This document shows, in pieces, positions 46,510 to 57,102 of a DNA stretch of 64,000 nucleotides (position 1 is its first letter; every line of letters begins with the position of its first letter). Under the pieces are notes generated by a model. That model was given only the letters and a program-made list of their open reading frames with translations, was not told the origin of the DNA and ran no database searches. The position numbers and the translations under genes were made by a program. This stretch comes from Lacisediminihabitans changchengi (GTDB lineage: Bacteria; Actinomycetota; Actinomycetes; Actinomycetales; Microbacteriaceae), in assembly GCF_016634425.1 (NCBI RefSeq), contig NZ_JAEPES010000003.1, positions 372,001 to 436,000 on the forward strand. The letters are read 5' to 3'.

Positions 46510-48492
46510 TCACTGGCGCAGGCGTTCGTAGATGGTCTGGGCGAGCGTCGGGCCGATGCCCTGCACTTCGGCGATGGCCGTCTGATCCGCCGTGCGCAGC
46601 TGGGTCACCGAGCCGAAGTGCCGGAGCAGTTCTTTCACCCGCGCGGGCCCCAGGCCCGGGATCTCGCCGAGTTGCGACGAGACATCCTTTTTTCGTCTCT
46701 GGCGTTGATAGGTGATCGCGAACCGGTGCGCCTCGTCACGGATGCGCTGGATCATGAACAGCGCGTCGCTGTTGCGGGGCAGGATGACCGGATAGTCGGA
46801 GTCAGGCAGCCAGATCTCCTCAAGACGCTTGGCGATGCCGCAGAGGTGGATATCGGTGATGCCGGCGTCTTCCAGGGCGCGCTTCGCCGCGGCCACCTGC
46901 GGCTGACCACCGTCGACGATGAGCAGGTTCGGTCGGTAGGCGAACTTCTGCCGACGGGTCTCGGCGGCGGGGTCGACGATGTCGTCGGTGGTGGGGTCCG
47001 CAGCCTCGGTCCCCTCAGGGTCCGATTCGCTGCCCGTCGGGTCAAGGTAGGCGAGCCGTCGGCTCAGCGTCTGGTAGATCGACTCGGTGTCGTCGGTCGA
47101 CTCGGGGATGCTGAAGCGACGGTACTGGTCTTTGCGTGGCAGACCGTCTTCGAACACCACCATCGAGGCGACGATGTTGGTACCGCTGAGGTGCGACACG
47201 TCGTAGCACTCCATCCGCAGCGGCGCGTCGGGCATGCCCAGGGCATCCTGAATATCGGCGAGGGCCTGGGATCGGGCGGTGAAGTCACCGCTGCGCCGCG
47301 TCTTGTAGAGCATCAGAGCGTTCTTCGCGTTGGTCTCGACCGTCTGGGCCAGGGCAGCGAGGTCACCGCGCTGTGCGACGCGAAGACCCACCTTGCCGTT
47401 GCCATCGCGCCCGGAGCGGATCCCACTGAGCCAGACCTCGAGCTCTTTCACGTCCTCCGGAAGTTCGGGAACGACGATCTGGCGCGGTGGCACGAGCTCG
47501 TCCTCGTAGGCGTTCTGCAGCACCAGTTCGACCAGCTCGCCGAGCGCCAGGTCGAGTTCCTTGTCGACCACCCAGCTGCGCACACCGCGGATGCGCCCGC
47601 CGCGCACGGTGAATTGCTGCACGGCGGCGGCGAGCTCGTCGTGTGCGATGCCGAACACGTCGGCGTCGACGTCTTCGGCCAGCACCACCGCGCTCTTGGA
47701 CAGCGCGGTCTCGAGCGCTCCGAGCTGGTCGCGATAGCGCGCGGCAGACTCGTAGTCCTGGGTCTCGGCCGCCGCCATCATCTTTTTGCGGACATCCGTG
47801 ATGTAGCGCGAGTCATTTCCCGCCATGAAGGAGGCGAAGTCGAGAGCGATCGACTTGTGGTCCTCTTTGGTGATGCGTTTCACGCACGGCGCGGCACATT
47901 TGCCGATGTCGCCGAGCAGGCAGGGCCGACCGGTCTGCTCCGCTCGCTTGTAGGTCGCGTCCGAGCAGCTGCGCATCGGGAAGGCTTTCAACATCAGGTC
48001 GACGGTCTCGCGAATCGCCCAGACCTTCGTGTACGGCCCGAAGTAGCGGGCGCCCTTCATGGTCTTGTGGCGGGTGACCAGCACGCGGGGAACGTCGTCG
48101 CCGAGGGTGATCGCCAGATACGGGTACGACTTGTCGTCTTTGAACTGCACGTTGAACGGCGGGTCGAACTCTTTGATCCAGGTGAACTCGAGCGAGAGCG
48201 CCTCGAACTCGGTGCCGACCACGGTCCATTCGACGGATGCCGCGGTCAGCACCATGCGCCTCGTGCGCTCGTGAAGGCTGCGCAGCGGCTGGAAGTAGTT
48301 GCTCAGCCGAGAGCGCAGGTTCTTCGCCTTGCCGACGTAGAGCACCCGCTGGTTCTGGTCGCGGAAGCGGTAGACGCCCGGCTGCTGCGGGATCTCCCCC
48401 GCCTTCGGCCGCCAACTCACCGTGCCCGACATCGGCGGGCGAGGAGGCGTCGCCCCGAGGGGCGATCGCCGCGGCGGCGTCGTTGTTGCCAT
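46510..48492 (-). CDS. uvrC: Excinuclease ABC subunit C
   Basis: The 660-residue nuclease makes the two incisions of nucleotide excision repair. The GIY-YIG N-terminal nuclease is seen in [21 protein letters not shown] Cys cluster and UVR-type region lie near 200, the RNase H-like C-terminal nuclease is marked by [12 protein letters not shown] and [11 protein letters not shown], and two helix-hairpin-helix motifs end the protein ([25 protein letters not shown]). An acidic insert (about 480-505) lies before the LLIVDGG motif. It is 11 bp downstream of uvrA. Confidence 0.95.
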   Translation of the reverse strand: MATTTPPRRSPLGATPPRPPMSGTVSWRPKAGEIPQQPGVYRFRDQNQRVLYVGKAKNLRSRLSNYFQPLRSLHERTRRMVLTAASVEWTVVGTEFEALSLEFTWIKEFDPPFNVQFKDDKSYPYLAITLGDDVPRVLVTRHKTMKGARYFGPYTKVWAIRETVDLMLKAFPMRSCSDATYKRAEQTGRPCLLGDIGKCAAPCVKRITKEDHKSIALDFASFMAGNDSRYITDVRKKMMAAAETQDYESAARYRDQLGALETALSKSAVVLAEDVDADVFGIAHDELAAAVQQFTVRGGRIRGVRSWVVDKELDLALGELVELVLQNAYEDELVPPRQIVVPELPEDVKELEVWLSGIRSGRDGNGKVGLRVAQRGDLAALAQTVETNAKNALMLYKTRRSGDFTARSQALADIQDALGMPDAPLRMECYDVSHLSGTNIVASMVVFEDGLPRKDQYRRFSIPESTDDTESIYQTLSRRLAYLDPTGSESDPEGTEAADPTTDDIVDPAAETRRQKFAYRPNLLIVDGGQPQVAAAKRALEDAGITDIHLCGIAKRLEEIWLPDSDYPVILPRNSDALFMIQRIRDEAHRFAITYQRQRRKKDVSSQLGEIPGLGPARVKELLRHFGSVTQLRTADQTAIAEVQGIGPTLAQTIYERLRQ

Positions 48493-48503
48493 GGTCGCCG
48501 AGC

Positions 48504-51449
48504 CTACGCCGAGGCGCGGGCCGGCTTGCGCGGCTGCTTACTGGCGGGTTTGCGCGACGACACCTTCACCACCGGCGCGGGAGCAGGCTCGAGGATCTCG
48601 GCGAGGAACTGGCCGGTGTGGCTGGCCTCCACCGCCGCGAGCTGCTCGGGGGTGCCCGTCGCGATGACCTGGCCTCCCCCGGCTCCGCCCTCTGGCCCCA
48701 TGTCGATGAGCCAGTCCGCCGACTTGATCACGTCGAGGTTGTGTTCGATGACGATCACCGTGTTGCCCTTGTCGGCCAAACCGTTCAGCACCAGGAGCAA
48801 CTTGCGCACGTCTTCGAAGTGAAGACCGGTGGTTGGCTCGTCGAGCACGTAGATGCTGCGTCCCATCGACCGCTTCTGCAGTTCGGTGGCCAGCTTGACA
48901 CGCTGCGCCTCGCCACCCGACAGGGTCGTCGCGCTCTGCCCGAGGCGCACGTAACCGAGGCCGACATCGACCAGCGTGTTGAGGAAGCGGCTGATCGAGG
49001 AGATCGCCTCGAAGAACTCGGCCGCCTCGCTGATCGGCATGTCGAGCACCTCGGCGATCGACTTGCCCTTGTAGTGCACCGCGAGCGTCTCGCGGTTGTA
49101 CCGGGCACCGTTGCAGACCTCGCACACGACGTAGACGTCTGGCAGGAAGTTCATCTCGATCTTGATCGTGCCGTCGCCGGAACAGTTCTCGCAGCGACCG
49201 CCCTTGACGTTGAAGCTGAAGCGACCGGGCAGGTAGCCGCGGGACTTGGCGTCGACGGTCTCGGCAAACAGGTTGCGGATCTTGTCGAACACGCCCGTGT
49301 AAGTCGCCGGGTTCGACCGCGGAGTGCGGCCGATCGGCGCCTGGTCGACGTGGACGACCTTGTCGAGGTTGTCGAGACCGGTGACGCGGGTGTGCTTGCC
49401 GGGGATCTGGCGCGCGCCGTTCAACTCATTGGCGAGCACCTTGTACAGGATGTCGTTCACCAGTGAGGACTTGCCCGATCCGCTGACGCCGGTCACCGCG
49501 GTGAAGGTTCCGAGCGGGAATTCGACGGTGACATCCCTCAGGTTGTTGGCGCGCGCGCCCTCGACCGTGAGCATCCTCTTCGGGTCGATCGGTCGACGCA
49601 CCGTCGGCGTTTCGATCGCGCGCCGGCCCGAGAGGTAGTCGCCGGTCATGGAACGCGTGTTGGCGAGCAGGTCTGCGTACGACCCCGAGTGAACTACCTC
49701 GCCTCCGTGCTCGCCGGCACCCGGTCCGATGTCGACCACCCAATCAGCGGTGCGGATAGTGTCTTCGTCGTGCTCGACGACGATGAGGGTGTTGCCGAGG
49801 TTCTTCAGCTTCACCAGGGTCTCGATCAGACGGCGGTTGTCACGCTGATGCAGGCCGATGCTCGGTTCATCGAGCACGTAGAGCACGCCGGTCAAGCCGG
49901 AACCGATCTGGGTCGCGAGACGGATGCGCTGCGCCTCGCCACCGGACAGCGATCCGGCCGAGCGGGCGAGGTTGAGGTAGCTCAGGCCGACCTCGATCAG
50001 GAACTCCAACCGCAGCCGGATCTCGCGAAGCACCTGTGCCGCGATCTTGGCCTCGCGGGGGGTGAGTTCGAGGAGCTTCATGAACTCGTAGGCGTCGACG
50101 AGGCTGAGCTCGGAGACATCCGCGATGTTGTGTTCATGAACGGTGACCGCGAGCACCTCGCGCTTCAAGCGCTTGCCGTGGCAGACCGGGCAGGCGATCT
50201 CGCGAAGGTACGACGAGTAACGCTGGCGGGCCGAGTCGGTCTCCGCCTCAAGGAATTTGCGCTCGATGTAGGGCATGACGCCCTCGAAGCCCGTCGAGTA
50301 CTTCATCTCGCGGCCGAAGCGGTTCTTCCACTTGACAGTTACTTCGAAGTCGTTGCCCTCGAGGATGGCGCGCTGCACCTTCTCGGGCAGCTCCTGCCAT
50401 GGCGTCTTCAGGGAGAAATCGAGGTCGGCGGCGAGACCCTCGAGGAGGCGCTGAAAGTAGTTGAACAGGCCCTTGCCGGACTGGGTCCACGGCAGGATGA
50501 CGCCCTCGGCCAGGCTGAGGGCCGGGTCGCCGAGCAGCAGCTCCTGATCGACCGACATGCGGGTGCCGAGACCCGAGCACTCCGGGCAGGCGCCGAACGG
50601 GGCGTTGAACGAGAACGTGCGCGGCTCGATCTCGGTGAGCTGCACCGGGTGCCCGTTGGGGCAGGACAGCTTCTCGGAGAAGTTGCGCCAGGCCTCCGGG
50701 CCGGTTGCGTCGACATAGTTGATGCTGACCAGGCCATCAGTGAGGCGTAGCGCGGTCTCGAGCGAGTCGGTCAGCCGGGTGAGGATGTCGGGGGCCGCAA
50801 CCAGACGGTCGACGACGACGGAGATGTCGTGCTTGTACTGCTTCTTCAACGTCGGTGGGGAGCTGAGCTGAATCTGCTCACCGTCGACGATCGCGCGCGA
50901 GTAGCCGCTGGCCGCGAGTTCCTTGAACAGGTCGACGAACTCGCCCTTCTTCTGCGAGACCACGGGGCTGACGATCTGGTAGCGCACCCCGGTCTCCAGG
51001 GTCATGAGCTGGTCGGCGATCTGCTGCACCGTCTGGCGCTCGATCTTGGCACCGCAGATAGGACAGTGCGGAATGCCGATGCGCGCCCAGAGCAGGCGCA
51101 TGTAGTCGTAGATCTCGGTGATCGTGCCGACGGTGGAGCGCGGGTTGCGGTTGGTCGACTTCTGGTCGATCGAGACCGCGGGGCTCAGACCGTCGATGAA
51201 GTCGACGTCGGGGCGGTCGACCTGACCGAGGAATTGCCGGGCGTATGCTGACAGCGATTCGACGTAGCGGCGCTGGCCCTCCGCGAAGATCGTGTCGAAG
51301 GCGAGCGACGACTTTCCCGAACCGGAAAGACCGGTGAAGACGACCAGAGAATCGCGCGGGATCTCGAGGTCGACGTTCTTGAGGTTGTGCACCCTGGCCC
51401 CGAGGACAGAGAGCTTCGGGCCGGACTTGACGGGGGAAATAGTCACCAT
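48504..51449 (-). CDS. uvrA: Excinuclease ABC subunit A
   Basis: The 981-residue ATPase detects DNA damage. It has two ABC modules (Walker [18 protein letters not shown] and [15 protein letters not shown]; signatures [16 protein letters not shown] and [15 protein letters not shown]) and zinc modules with [17 protein letters not shown] and [18 protein letters not shown]. The tail is basic and Ala/Pro-rich. No LexA-type SOS box was seen just upstream. uvrB is on the same strand, separated by a repeat-bearing gap of 217 bp. Confidence 0.97.
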   Translation of the reverse strand: MVTISPVKSGPKLSVLGARVHNLKNVDLEIPRDSLVVFTGLSGSGKSSLAFDTIFAEGQRRYVESLSAYARQFLGQVDRPDVDFIDGLSPAVSIDQKSTNRNPRSTVGTITEIYDYMRLLWARIGIPHCPICGAKIERQTVQQIADQLMTLETGVRYQIVSPVVSQKKGEFVDLFKELAASGYSRAIVDGEQIQLSSPPTLKKQYKHDISVVVDRLVAAPDILTRLTDSLETALRLTDGLVSINYVDATGPEAWRNFSEKLSCPNGHPVQLTEIEPRTFSFNAPFGACPECSGLGTRMSVDQELLLGDPALSLAEGVILPWTQSGKGLFNYFQRLLEGLAADLDFSLKTPWQELPEKVQRAILEGNDFEVTVKWKNRFGREMKYSTGFEGVMPYIERKFLEAETDSARQRYSSYLREIACPVCHGKRLKREVLAVTVHEHNIADVSELSLVDAYEFMKLLELTPREAKIAAQVLREIRLRLEFLIEVGLSYLNLARSAGSLSGGEAQRIRLATQIGSGLTGVLYVLDEPSIGLHQRDNRRLIETLVKLKNLGNTLIVVEHDEDTIRTADWVVDIGPGAGEHGGEVVHSGSYADLLANTRSMTGDYLSGRRAIETPTVRRPIDPKRMLTVEGARANNLRDVTVEFPLGTFTAVTGVSGSGKSSLVNDILYKVLANELNGARQIPGKHTRVTGLDNLDKVVHVDQAPIGRTPRSNPATYTGVFDKIRNLFAETVDAKSRGYLPGRFSFNVKGGRCENCSGDGTIKIEMNFLPDVYVVCEVCNGARYNRETLAVHYKGKSIAEVLDMPISEAAEFFEAISSISRFLNTLVDVGLGYVRLGQSATTLSGGEAQRVKLATELQKRSMGRSIYVLDEPTTGLHFEDVRKLLLVLNGLADKGNTVIVIEHNLDVIKSADWLIDMGPEGGAGGGQVIATGTPEQLAAVEASHTGQFLAEILEPAPAPVVKVSSRKPASKQPRKPARASA

Positions 51450-51523
51450 ACGAGTCTACGTAAGCCACCGACATTGCCCGATCGGTTAAGCCCCTAGCGG
51501 ACCTGGTGTCAGCGATACTCCTT

Positions 51524-51568
51524 TGGTTGAGTACCGCACGCGCTCTAGCGCGTTCGCGTATCGAAACC
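51524..51568. repeat. Copy of the GAGTA...CGTATCGA intergenic repeat (short form)
   Basis: TGGTTGAGTACCGC at the left and CGCGTATCGAAACC at the right flank a GC-rich centre (GCGCTCTAGCGC). It matches the arm structure of the repeats at 8207-8427 and lies between uvrB and uvrA. Confidence 0.75.
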
Positions 51569-51579
51569 TGTCCGTGGTG

Positions 51580-51648
51580 GGCCTCGATACGCGTCCTCGC
51601 GCGGACGCTCGGGCGCTAACCGCCCAGCGGAACGGCGCTACTCGACCG
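51580..51648. repeat. Inverted copy of the intergenic repeat next to the uvrB stop
   Basis: GGCCTCGATACGCGTCCTCG and GGCGCTACTCGACCGGC match the reverse complement of the right half of copies A and B at 8.2-8.4 kb. The copy ends about 20 bp from the uvrB stop. Together with the copy at 51524 it occupies most of the 217-bp gap between uvrA and uvrB, in which no gene is seen. Confidence 0.75.
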
Positions 51649-51666
51649 GCGAATCGACCGGCGCGG

Positions 51667-53745
51667 TCAGGCCAGGTGGCCCGCCGCCTCCATCTGACGT
51701 AGCTCCTTCTTCAGATCGGCGACCTCATCGCGCAGCCGGCCGGCGAGCTCGAACTTGAGCTCCCCCGCGGCCTGGAGCATCTGCTCGTTGAGGTCACGGA
51801 TGATCGTCTCCAGATCATTCGCACCCGCGGCAGCCAGACCCGCGTGCTTGCCCTCGCGCTTGAGGCTCGGCGTGGGTGCACGCTTGCGCCCGCCGCGACC
51901 GCTCAGCAGTTCTGCCGTGTCGGCATCCTCCCGCTGCAGCTGGTCGGTGATGTCGGCGATCTTCTTGCGCAGCGGCTGCGGGTCGACCCCACGCTCGAGG
52001 TTGTACGCGACCTGCAGTTCGCGCCGCCGGTTGGTCTCCGAAATGGCCAGGGCCATGGAGTCGGTCATGACATCGGCATACATATGCACTGCGCCGGACA
52101 CGTTGCGGGCGGCGCGACCGATGGTCTGGATCAGCGAGGTCGACGACCGGAGGAACCCCTCCTTGTCGGCGTCGAGGATGGCCACGAGCGACACCTCGGG
52201 AAGGTCGAGGCCCTCCCGCAACAGGTTGATGCCGACCAGCACGTCGTAGACGCCCTGCCGCAGCTCGGTGAGCAGCTCGACCCGCCGCAGCGTGTCGACA
52301 TCGGAGTGCAGGTAGCGCACGCGCACGCCCGCCTCACCGAGGAACTCGGTGAGCTCCTCGGACATCTTCTTCGTGAGGGTGGTGACAAGCACCCGCTCGT
52401 TTAGGGCCACACGGGCGCGGATCTCCTCGAGCAGGTCGTCGATCTGACCCTTGGTGGGCTTGACCACGATCTCGGGATCGATCAGGCCGGTCGGGCGGAT
52501 GATCTGCTCGACCACCGAGTCGGTGATGCCCATCTCGTACTTGCCGGGCGTCGCCGACAGGTAGACCTTCTGGCCGACCCGGTCGAGGAACTCGTTGAAC
52601 TTGAGCGGGCGGTTGTCGAGGGCACTCGGCAGCCGGAAGCCGTGGTCGACCAGAGTGCGCTTGCGCGACGCATCCCCCTCGTACATGGCCCCGATCTGCG
52701 GAATCGTGACGTGCGACTCGTCGATGACCACCAGGAAGTCGTCGGGGAAGTAGTCGATGAGACAGTGCGGCGCCTCGCCCGGGTTGCGACCGTCGATGTG
52801 GCGCGAGTAGTTCTCGATGCCGCTGCAGAACCCGATCTGCTCCATCATCTCGATGTCGAAGGTGGTGCGCATGCGCAGTCGCTGGGCCTCGAGCAGTTTG
52901 CCCTCACGCTCGAGTTGGGCCAGGCGCAGCTCGAGCTCCTCCTTGATCGTGACGATCGCCTTCTGCATGCTCTCTTGGCCGGCCACATAGTGCGACCCGG
53001 GGAACACCGAGACGGCGTCGAGCTTCTTCACCACGTCGCCGGTGAGCGGATGCAGGCTGTACAGCCCCTCGATCTCGTCACCGAACATCTCGATGCGGAT
53101 GGCGAGCTCCTCGTACATCGGGATGATCTCGATCGTGTCGCCGCGCACACGGAAGTTGCCGCGGGAGAAGTCGACGTCGTTTCGCTGGTACTGCATCGAG
53201 ACGAATTTGCGGATCAGCGCCTCTCGGTCGATGCGCATGCCGACCTGCAGGGCGAGCATGGCGTCGAGGTACTCCTCGGACGAGCCGAGTCCGTAGATGC
53301 AGGAGACGGTGGAGACCACCACCACGTCGCGCCGACTGAGCAGCGAGTTGGTGGTGGAGTGCCGAAGCCGCTCCACCTCCGCGTTGATCGACGAGTCCTT
53401 CTCGATGAAGGTGTCGGTCTGCGGCACGTAGGCCTCGGGCTGGTAGTAGTCGTAGTACGAGACGAAGTATTCGACCGCGTTGTTCGGCATCAGCTCGCGG
53501 AACTCGTTCGCCAGCTGCGCCGCCAACGTCTTGTTGTGCGCGAGCACGAGAGTGGGGCGCTGCACCTGCTCGATGAGCCAGGCCGTGGTCGCCGACTTGC
53601 CGGTTCCGGTGGCGCCGAGCAGCACGACATCCGTCTCCCCCGCGTTGATGCGGGCGGTCAGTTCGGCGATGGCCTGGGGCTGATCGCCGCTCGGCACGTA
53701 CTCGCTGACGACCTCGAACGGGCGCACGGATCTGGTCGGTTCCAT
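51667..53745 (-). CDS. uvrB: Excinuclease ABC subunit B
   Basis: The 692-residue helicase-like protein loads onto damage after UvrA. Walker A is [14 protein letters not shown], the beta-hairpin region is seen in [17 protein letters not shown], helicase motifs include [11 protein letters not shown] and [10 protein letters not shown], and the UVR domain at the C-terminus interacts with UvrC ([19 protein letters not shown]). The order uvrB-uvrA-uvrC on one strand is compact. Confidence 0.97.
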   Translation of the reverse strand: MEPTRSVRPFEVVSEYVPSGDQPQAIAELTARINAGETDVVLLGATGTGKSATTAWLIEQVQRPTLVLAHNKTLAAQLANEFRELMPNNAVEYFVSYYDYYQPEAYVPQTDTFIEKDSSINAEVERLRHSTTNSLLSRRDVVVVSTVSCIYGLGSSEEYLDAMLALQVGMRIDREALIRKFVSMQYQRNDVDFSRGNFRVRGDTIEIIPMYEELAIRIEMFGDEIEGLYSLHPLTGDVVKKLDAVSVFPGSHYVAGQESMQKAIVTIKEELELRLAQLEREGKLLEAQRLRMRTTFDIEMMEQIGFCSGIENYSRHIDGRNPGEAPHCLIDYFPDDFLVVIDESHVTIPQIGAMYEGDASRKRTLVDHGFRLPSALDNRPLKFNEFLDRVGQKVYLSATPGKYEMGITDSVVEQIIRPTGLIDPEIVVKPTKGQIDDLLEEIRARVALNERVLVTTLTKKMSEELTEFLGEAGVRVRYLHSDVDTLRRVELLTELRQGVYDVLVGINLLREGLDLPEVSLVAILDADKEGFLRSSTSLIQTIGRAARNVSGAVHMYADVMTDSMALAISETNRRRELQVAYNLERGVDPQPLRKKIADITDQLQREDADTAELLSGRGGRKRAPTPSLKREGKHAGLAAAGANDLETIIRDLNEQMLQAAGELKFELAGRLRDEVADLKKELRQMEAAGHLA

Positions 53746-53754
53746 GCCTCAAGC

Positions 53755-56700
53755 TTAAGCAGGGCCACTGACACTCGATTCGAATTGCGCCGTGGGCAGA
53801 ACGGGCGCTGCACCGAGAACAATGCGCTGATCCGCCGGTCGCTGGTCGACGAGCTGATGCGTGACCAGCACGGTGATGCGGTCGGCGAGAGCGATCCGCA
53901 GATCTGTCATCAGCTCTCGCGCCGACTCTTCGTCGAGGTGTGCCGTCGGTTCGTCGAGCAGGATGACGTCGGCTCCCGTCAGCAGCGTGCGGGCCACCGC
54001 GAGCCGCTGTCGCTCCCCTCCAGACAGCTGTGCGCCGCCCGCGCCGATGCGCGTATCCAGCCCGTCGGTCAGTCGGTCGAGCAGGGGCCCGAGCCCGACA
54101 CGACGGAGTACGGTGATCAGCTCTGCCTCGTCGGGCGCAGACTCGCGCGGCCGGGCGATGAGCAGATTGCCGCGGATGGTCGAGTCGAACAGATGCCCCT
54201 CCTGCGGGCTCCAGCCGAATCGGCGGGCGAGCGGCGAGAGGTCGCGGCCGGAGACGTCGTCACCATTGATGAGGTAGGCGCCCGAGGTGGGCTCGAGGTG
54301 TCCGAGGAGCAGCGCGATCAGCGTCGACTTGCCCGAGCCGGACGGCCCGGTGATGGTGAGCCAGTCGCCGCGGGTGACGCGAGCCGAGGCATCCGTCAGC
54401 ACGGTCTGTGTCGGCTGCCAGCCCGTCGCGACCTGCCGCAGCTCGATGCTCTCGATTCGACGGTCGTCGACGGGTGTCCCCGGCGCCTCGCGCTCGACCG
54501 CCGTGGTGCGCGACACCCGGCCGAGTACACGGCGCAGGGCGGGAAGCAGCTGCACCGCTCCGACGAGCTCGAGCGTCGGCTCGATCAACGCGAGCGGCAC
54601 CAGAGCGAGTACCGCCACCAGACCGGGCTGGATGTCTGGCTGCTGCAGCACCGCGAACGGCACCAGCAGCACGGCCGCCAGCGCGCAACTCGCGATCACC
54701 ACCGCGCCGCCGAGTCCGAGCGCTCCAGCACCGCGACGAGCAGCGGCGGAGGCCCGGCCGTCCAGCGCCGCAAGCTCTGCCCGAACCCCAGCGTCGACCC
54801 CGTTGGCCCGCAAGTCGTCTGCGGCACCGAGCATGGCGGCGAAGCGCACCAACACCGTGGAACGGAGGGACTGCAGGCCTCGGGCAGCACGGCGATCCGC
54901 GGCGAGGGCCACCAGTGGGGCGACGATGCCGGCGAACAGTCCGAGCATGATCAGCACCGGAACGACGGCCGGCACCAGAACACCGAGCGCCACGAGCGTG
55001 ACGAGCAGGCTGAGCACCCCGCTGGCGAGTGGAAGCACCACACGAATCGCCAGGTCGCGTAGCTCATCGACCTCGCGGACCAGGCGATCGAGCGTGCCGC
55101 CGGCCGTCACGCTGTCGCGACCGCGAAGCCCGCGCGCCGAGAGGGCCGACCAGAGCCGCATGCGCACGCCGGTGAGGGCCGCGAAGACGGCATCGTGGCT
55201 GAGCAGTCGTTCCGAGTAGCGCAGCACCGCGCGACCCACCCCGAAGAAGCGCACGCCGACGATCGCGACCAGCAGGTACATGATCGGCGGGTGCTCGCTC
55301 GCCCGCACGATCAGCCAGCCCGAGACTCCGGTGAGGGCGATCGCGAACAGCGTGGCGAGTGTGCCCAGCGCGACAGCGCCGGCGATCTTCCCTCGAACCG
55401 GACGAAGGAGAGCGGCGAGCTCGCGCCACGGATGCTCCGGCTCGCCGAAGGGTTCGACCAGGCGTGCCGGCAGGGGTTCGGCGACCACCGAGGACGACAT
55501 CGGCGCAGCCTCGAACGCCGCGCCGGCGTCGAGCCGAACCCTGGCGTCGGCGAGGGCGCGGGCGGCTGGGTCATGCGAGGCGAGAAGCACCGTCGCCTTC
55601 CCGCGCAGCCGCGCGATCTCGCGCAGCACCTGCGCGGCACTCGCTGAATCGAGTTGAGCGGTGGGTTCGTCGAGCAGCACCAGGCGTGCACCGGCGTCCA
55701 CGCGCGCGATCACCCGAGCTACCCCCAGCCGCCGCAGTTCTCCGGGGCTCATCAGCGCGGGCGGAAGGTCGGCGCTGTGGGCGATGCCGAGGCGCTGGAG
55801 CAGCGACTCGTCTCCCCCGTAGATCGCGAGTTCCTTGAGCACGGTGTCGCCGGTGGTGCGCGGATGCTGCGGCAGCCAGGCAACCCGGGTCGCGTCGAGT
55901 CCCTCGACCCTCCCGCCGACCTCGGCCGACGCACCGGATCGGAGCCGCCCGGCCAGCACCGCGAGCACCGTCGACTTACCGGTACCGCTCCGCCCGTCGA
56001 GAAGCGTGATCGCCCCGCGACGGGCGGCGAAGGAGAGGCCGGCCACGGCATCCGTCTGTCGGTCGGCGAAGCGCACGCGCAGGTCGGTCACGCACAGGTC
56101 GGCATCGCCATCGAAGACGATCGATTCTTCGACCGGTTCGTCGATAATCGCCTGTGCCCGGGCGAGCGCCTCGCGTCCGTCCCGCGCTGCATGGAAGGCC
56201 ACGCCGATCTCCCGGAACGGCGCCATGCACTCCGGGGCCAGGATGAGCACCAGCAGTCCGACCTCGAGTGTGAGGTCGCCGCCCACGAGTCGCACCCCGA
56301 TGAATACCGCCACGATGGCGACCGAGATCGTCGCGATCAGCTCCAGTGCCAGCGAGGACAGGAAGGCTGTTCTCAGGGTCTGCACCGTGGCGCGGCGGTG
56401 ACGGTCTGAGATCTCGCGCAGGGCGTCGGTCTGTTCCTCGGCACGCCCCAGTCCGACCAACACGGGAAGGCCGCGGGCCAGCTCGACGAGGTGATCCGAC
56501 AGCCGGGCCAGAGCCGTCGTCGCCGCGGCCACCCGCTCCTGGGTGTGCATGCCGATCAGCGTCATGAACACCGGGATCAGGGGCACCGTCAGCACGATGA
56601 TGAGCGCGCTGACCCAGTCGGCGAAGAGGATGCGCGCGCCGATAATCACGGGGACCGTGGCCGCCGTCACCAGCGCCGGCAGGTAGACGGTGTAGTACTT

Positions 56701-57102
56701 CTCGAGTTCGTCGAGTCCCTGCGTGGCCAGGGTGGCGACGGACGCGGGTGCGGTGCCGGGCTGCAGAGCGCGGTCGGCGAGAGCCGCGCGCATCCGCTCC
56801 TTCGAACCGAGGAGCGCTCGTGCGGAGACGACCCGCTGCGCCCAGGCGACCAGCGCTCGACCGAGAGCGGATGCCGCGCCCAGGGCGATGATGCCGGCCC
56901 AGTCAGCGTGACCGGCTGCGCTGTTCCCGATCGCACTGTTCCCGATCTCCGTGTGACCGTCAGCCACCGCCGCGACGCCGCCGGCGATCGCGGTGGCGAT
57001 ACCGATCAGGGCGATCGCCTTCGCGGCACCCAGAAGGGCGAGCAGATAGAGGAACCCTCGCGGCATCCTGGCCAGGTCGTCGCGCGGCGTGGGCCGATTC
57101 AC
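53755..57102 (-). CDS. cydDC: Fused CydD-CydC thiol/heme ABC exporter
   Basis: The single 1115-residue protein (GTG start, overlapping the cydB stop by 4 bp) has the layout TMD-ABC-TMD-ABC. The CydD half covers about 1-545 (Walker A DGRSGTGKST, Lys376; Walker B LVLLDEPTAQLD) and the CydC half about 560-1115 (Walker A GPSGSGKST, Lys925; signature LSGGERQRLAVART; Walker B ILLDEPTAHLD). In the CydD half the ABC signature reads MSPGELRRLGVA instead of LSGGQ. CydDC exports cysteine or glutathione (or heme) and is needed for cytochrome bd assembly. Fused forms are known in Streptomyces. The frame is open to 57801, but that part overlaps cydB and is not homologous. Confidence 0.93.
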   Translation of the reverse strand: MNRPTPRDDLARMPRGFLYLLALLGAAKAIALIGIATAIAGGVAAVADGHTEIGNSAIGNSAAGHADWAGIIALGAASALGRALVAWAQRVVSARALLGSKERMRAALADRALQPGTAPASVATLATQGLDELEKYYTVYLPALVTAATVPVIIGARILFADWVSALIIVLTVPLIPVFMTLIGMHTQERVAAATTALARLSDHLVELARGLPVLVGLGRAEEQTDALREISDRHRRATVQTLRTAFLSSLALELIATISVAIVAVFIGVRLVGGDLTLEVGLLVLILAPECMAPFREIGVAFHAARDGREALARAQAIIDEPVEESIVFDGDADLCVTDLRVRFADRQTDAVAGLSFAARRGAITLLDGRSGTGKSTVLAVLAGRLRSGASAEVGGRVEGLDATRVAWLPQHPRTTGDTVLKELAIYGGDESLLQRLGIAHSADLPPALMSPGELRRLGVARVIARVDAGARLVLLDEPTAQLDSASAAQVLREIARLRGKATVLLASHDPAARALADARVRLDAGAAFEAAPMSSSVVAEPLPARLVEPFGEPEHPWRELAALLRPVRGKIAGAVALGTLATLFAIALTGVSGWLIVRASEHPPIMYLLVAIVGVRFFGVGRAVLRYSERLLSHDAVFAALTGVRMRLWSALSARGLRGRDSVTAGGTLDRLVREVDELRDLAIRVVLPLASGVLSLLVTLVALGVLVPAVVPVLIMLGLFAGIVAPLVALAADRRAARGLQSLRSTVLVRFAAMLGAADDLRANGVDAGVRAELAALDGRASAAARRGAGALGLGGAVVIASCALAAVLLVPFAVLQQPDIQPGLVAVLALVPLALIEPTLELVGAVQLLPALRRVLGRVSRTTAVEREAPGTPVDDRRIESIELRQVATGWQPTQTVLTDASARVTRGDWLTITGPSGSGKSTLIALLLGHLEPTSGAYLINGDDVSGRDLSPLARRFGWSPQEGHLFDSTIRGNLLIARPRESAPDEAELITVLRRVGLGPLLDRLTDGLDTRIGAGGAQLSGGERQRLAVARTLLTGADVILLDEPTAHLDEESARELMTDLRIALADRITVLVTHQLVDQRPADQRIVLGAAPVLPTAQFESSVSGPA

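Noticed and set aside
46498..48822. 774-codon plus-strand frame antisense to uvrC and uvrA
   Set aside because: Same reason: complete UvrC and UvrA domains are on the minus strand.
51450..51666. LexA/SOS box before uvrA (and before uvrB)
   Set aside because: I looked for the actinobacterial-type TCGAAC...GTTCGA dyad and found none close to either start. The CGATACG arms here belong to the repeat family.
52642..55062. 806-codon plus-strand frame across uvrB and cydDC
   Set aside because: It crosses two real genes on the opposite strand without any motif. High GC3 explains the lack of stops.
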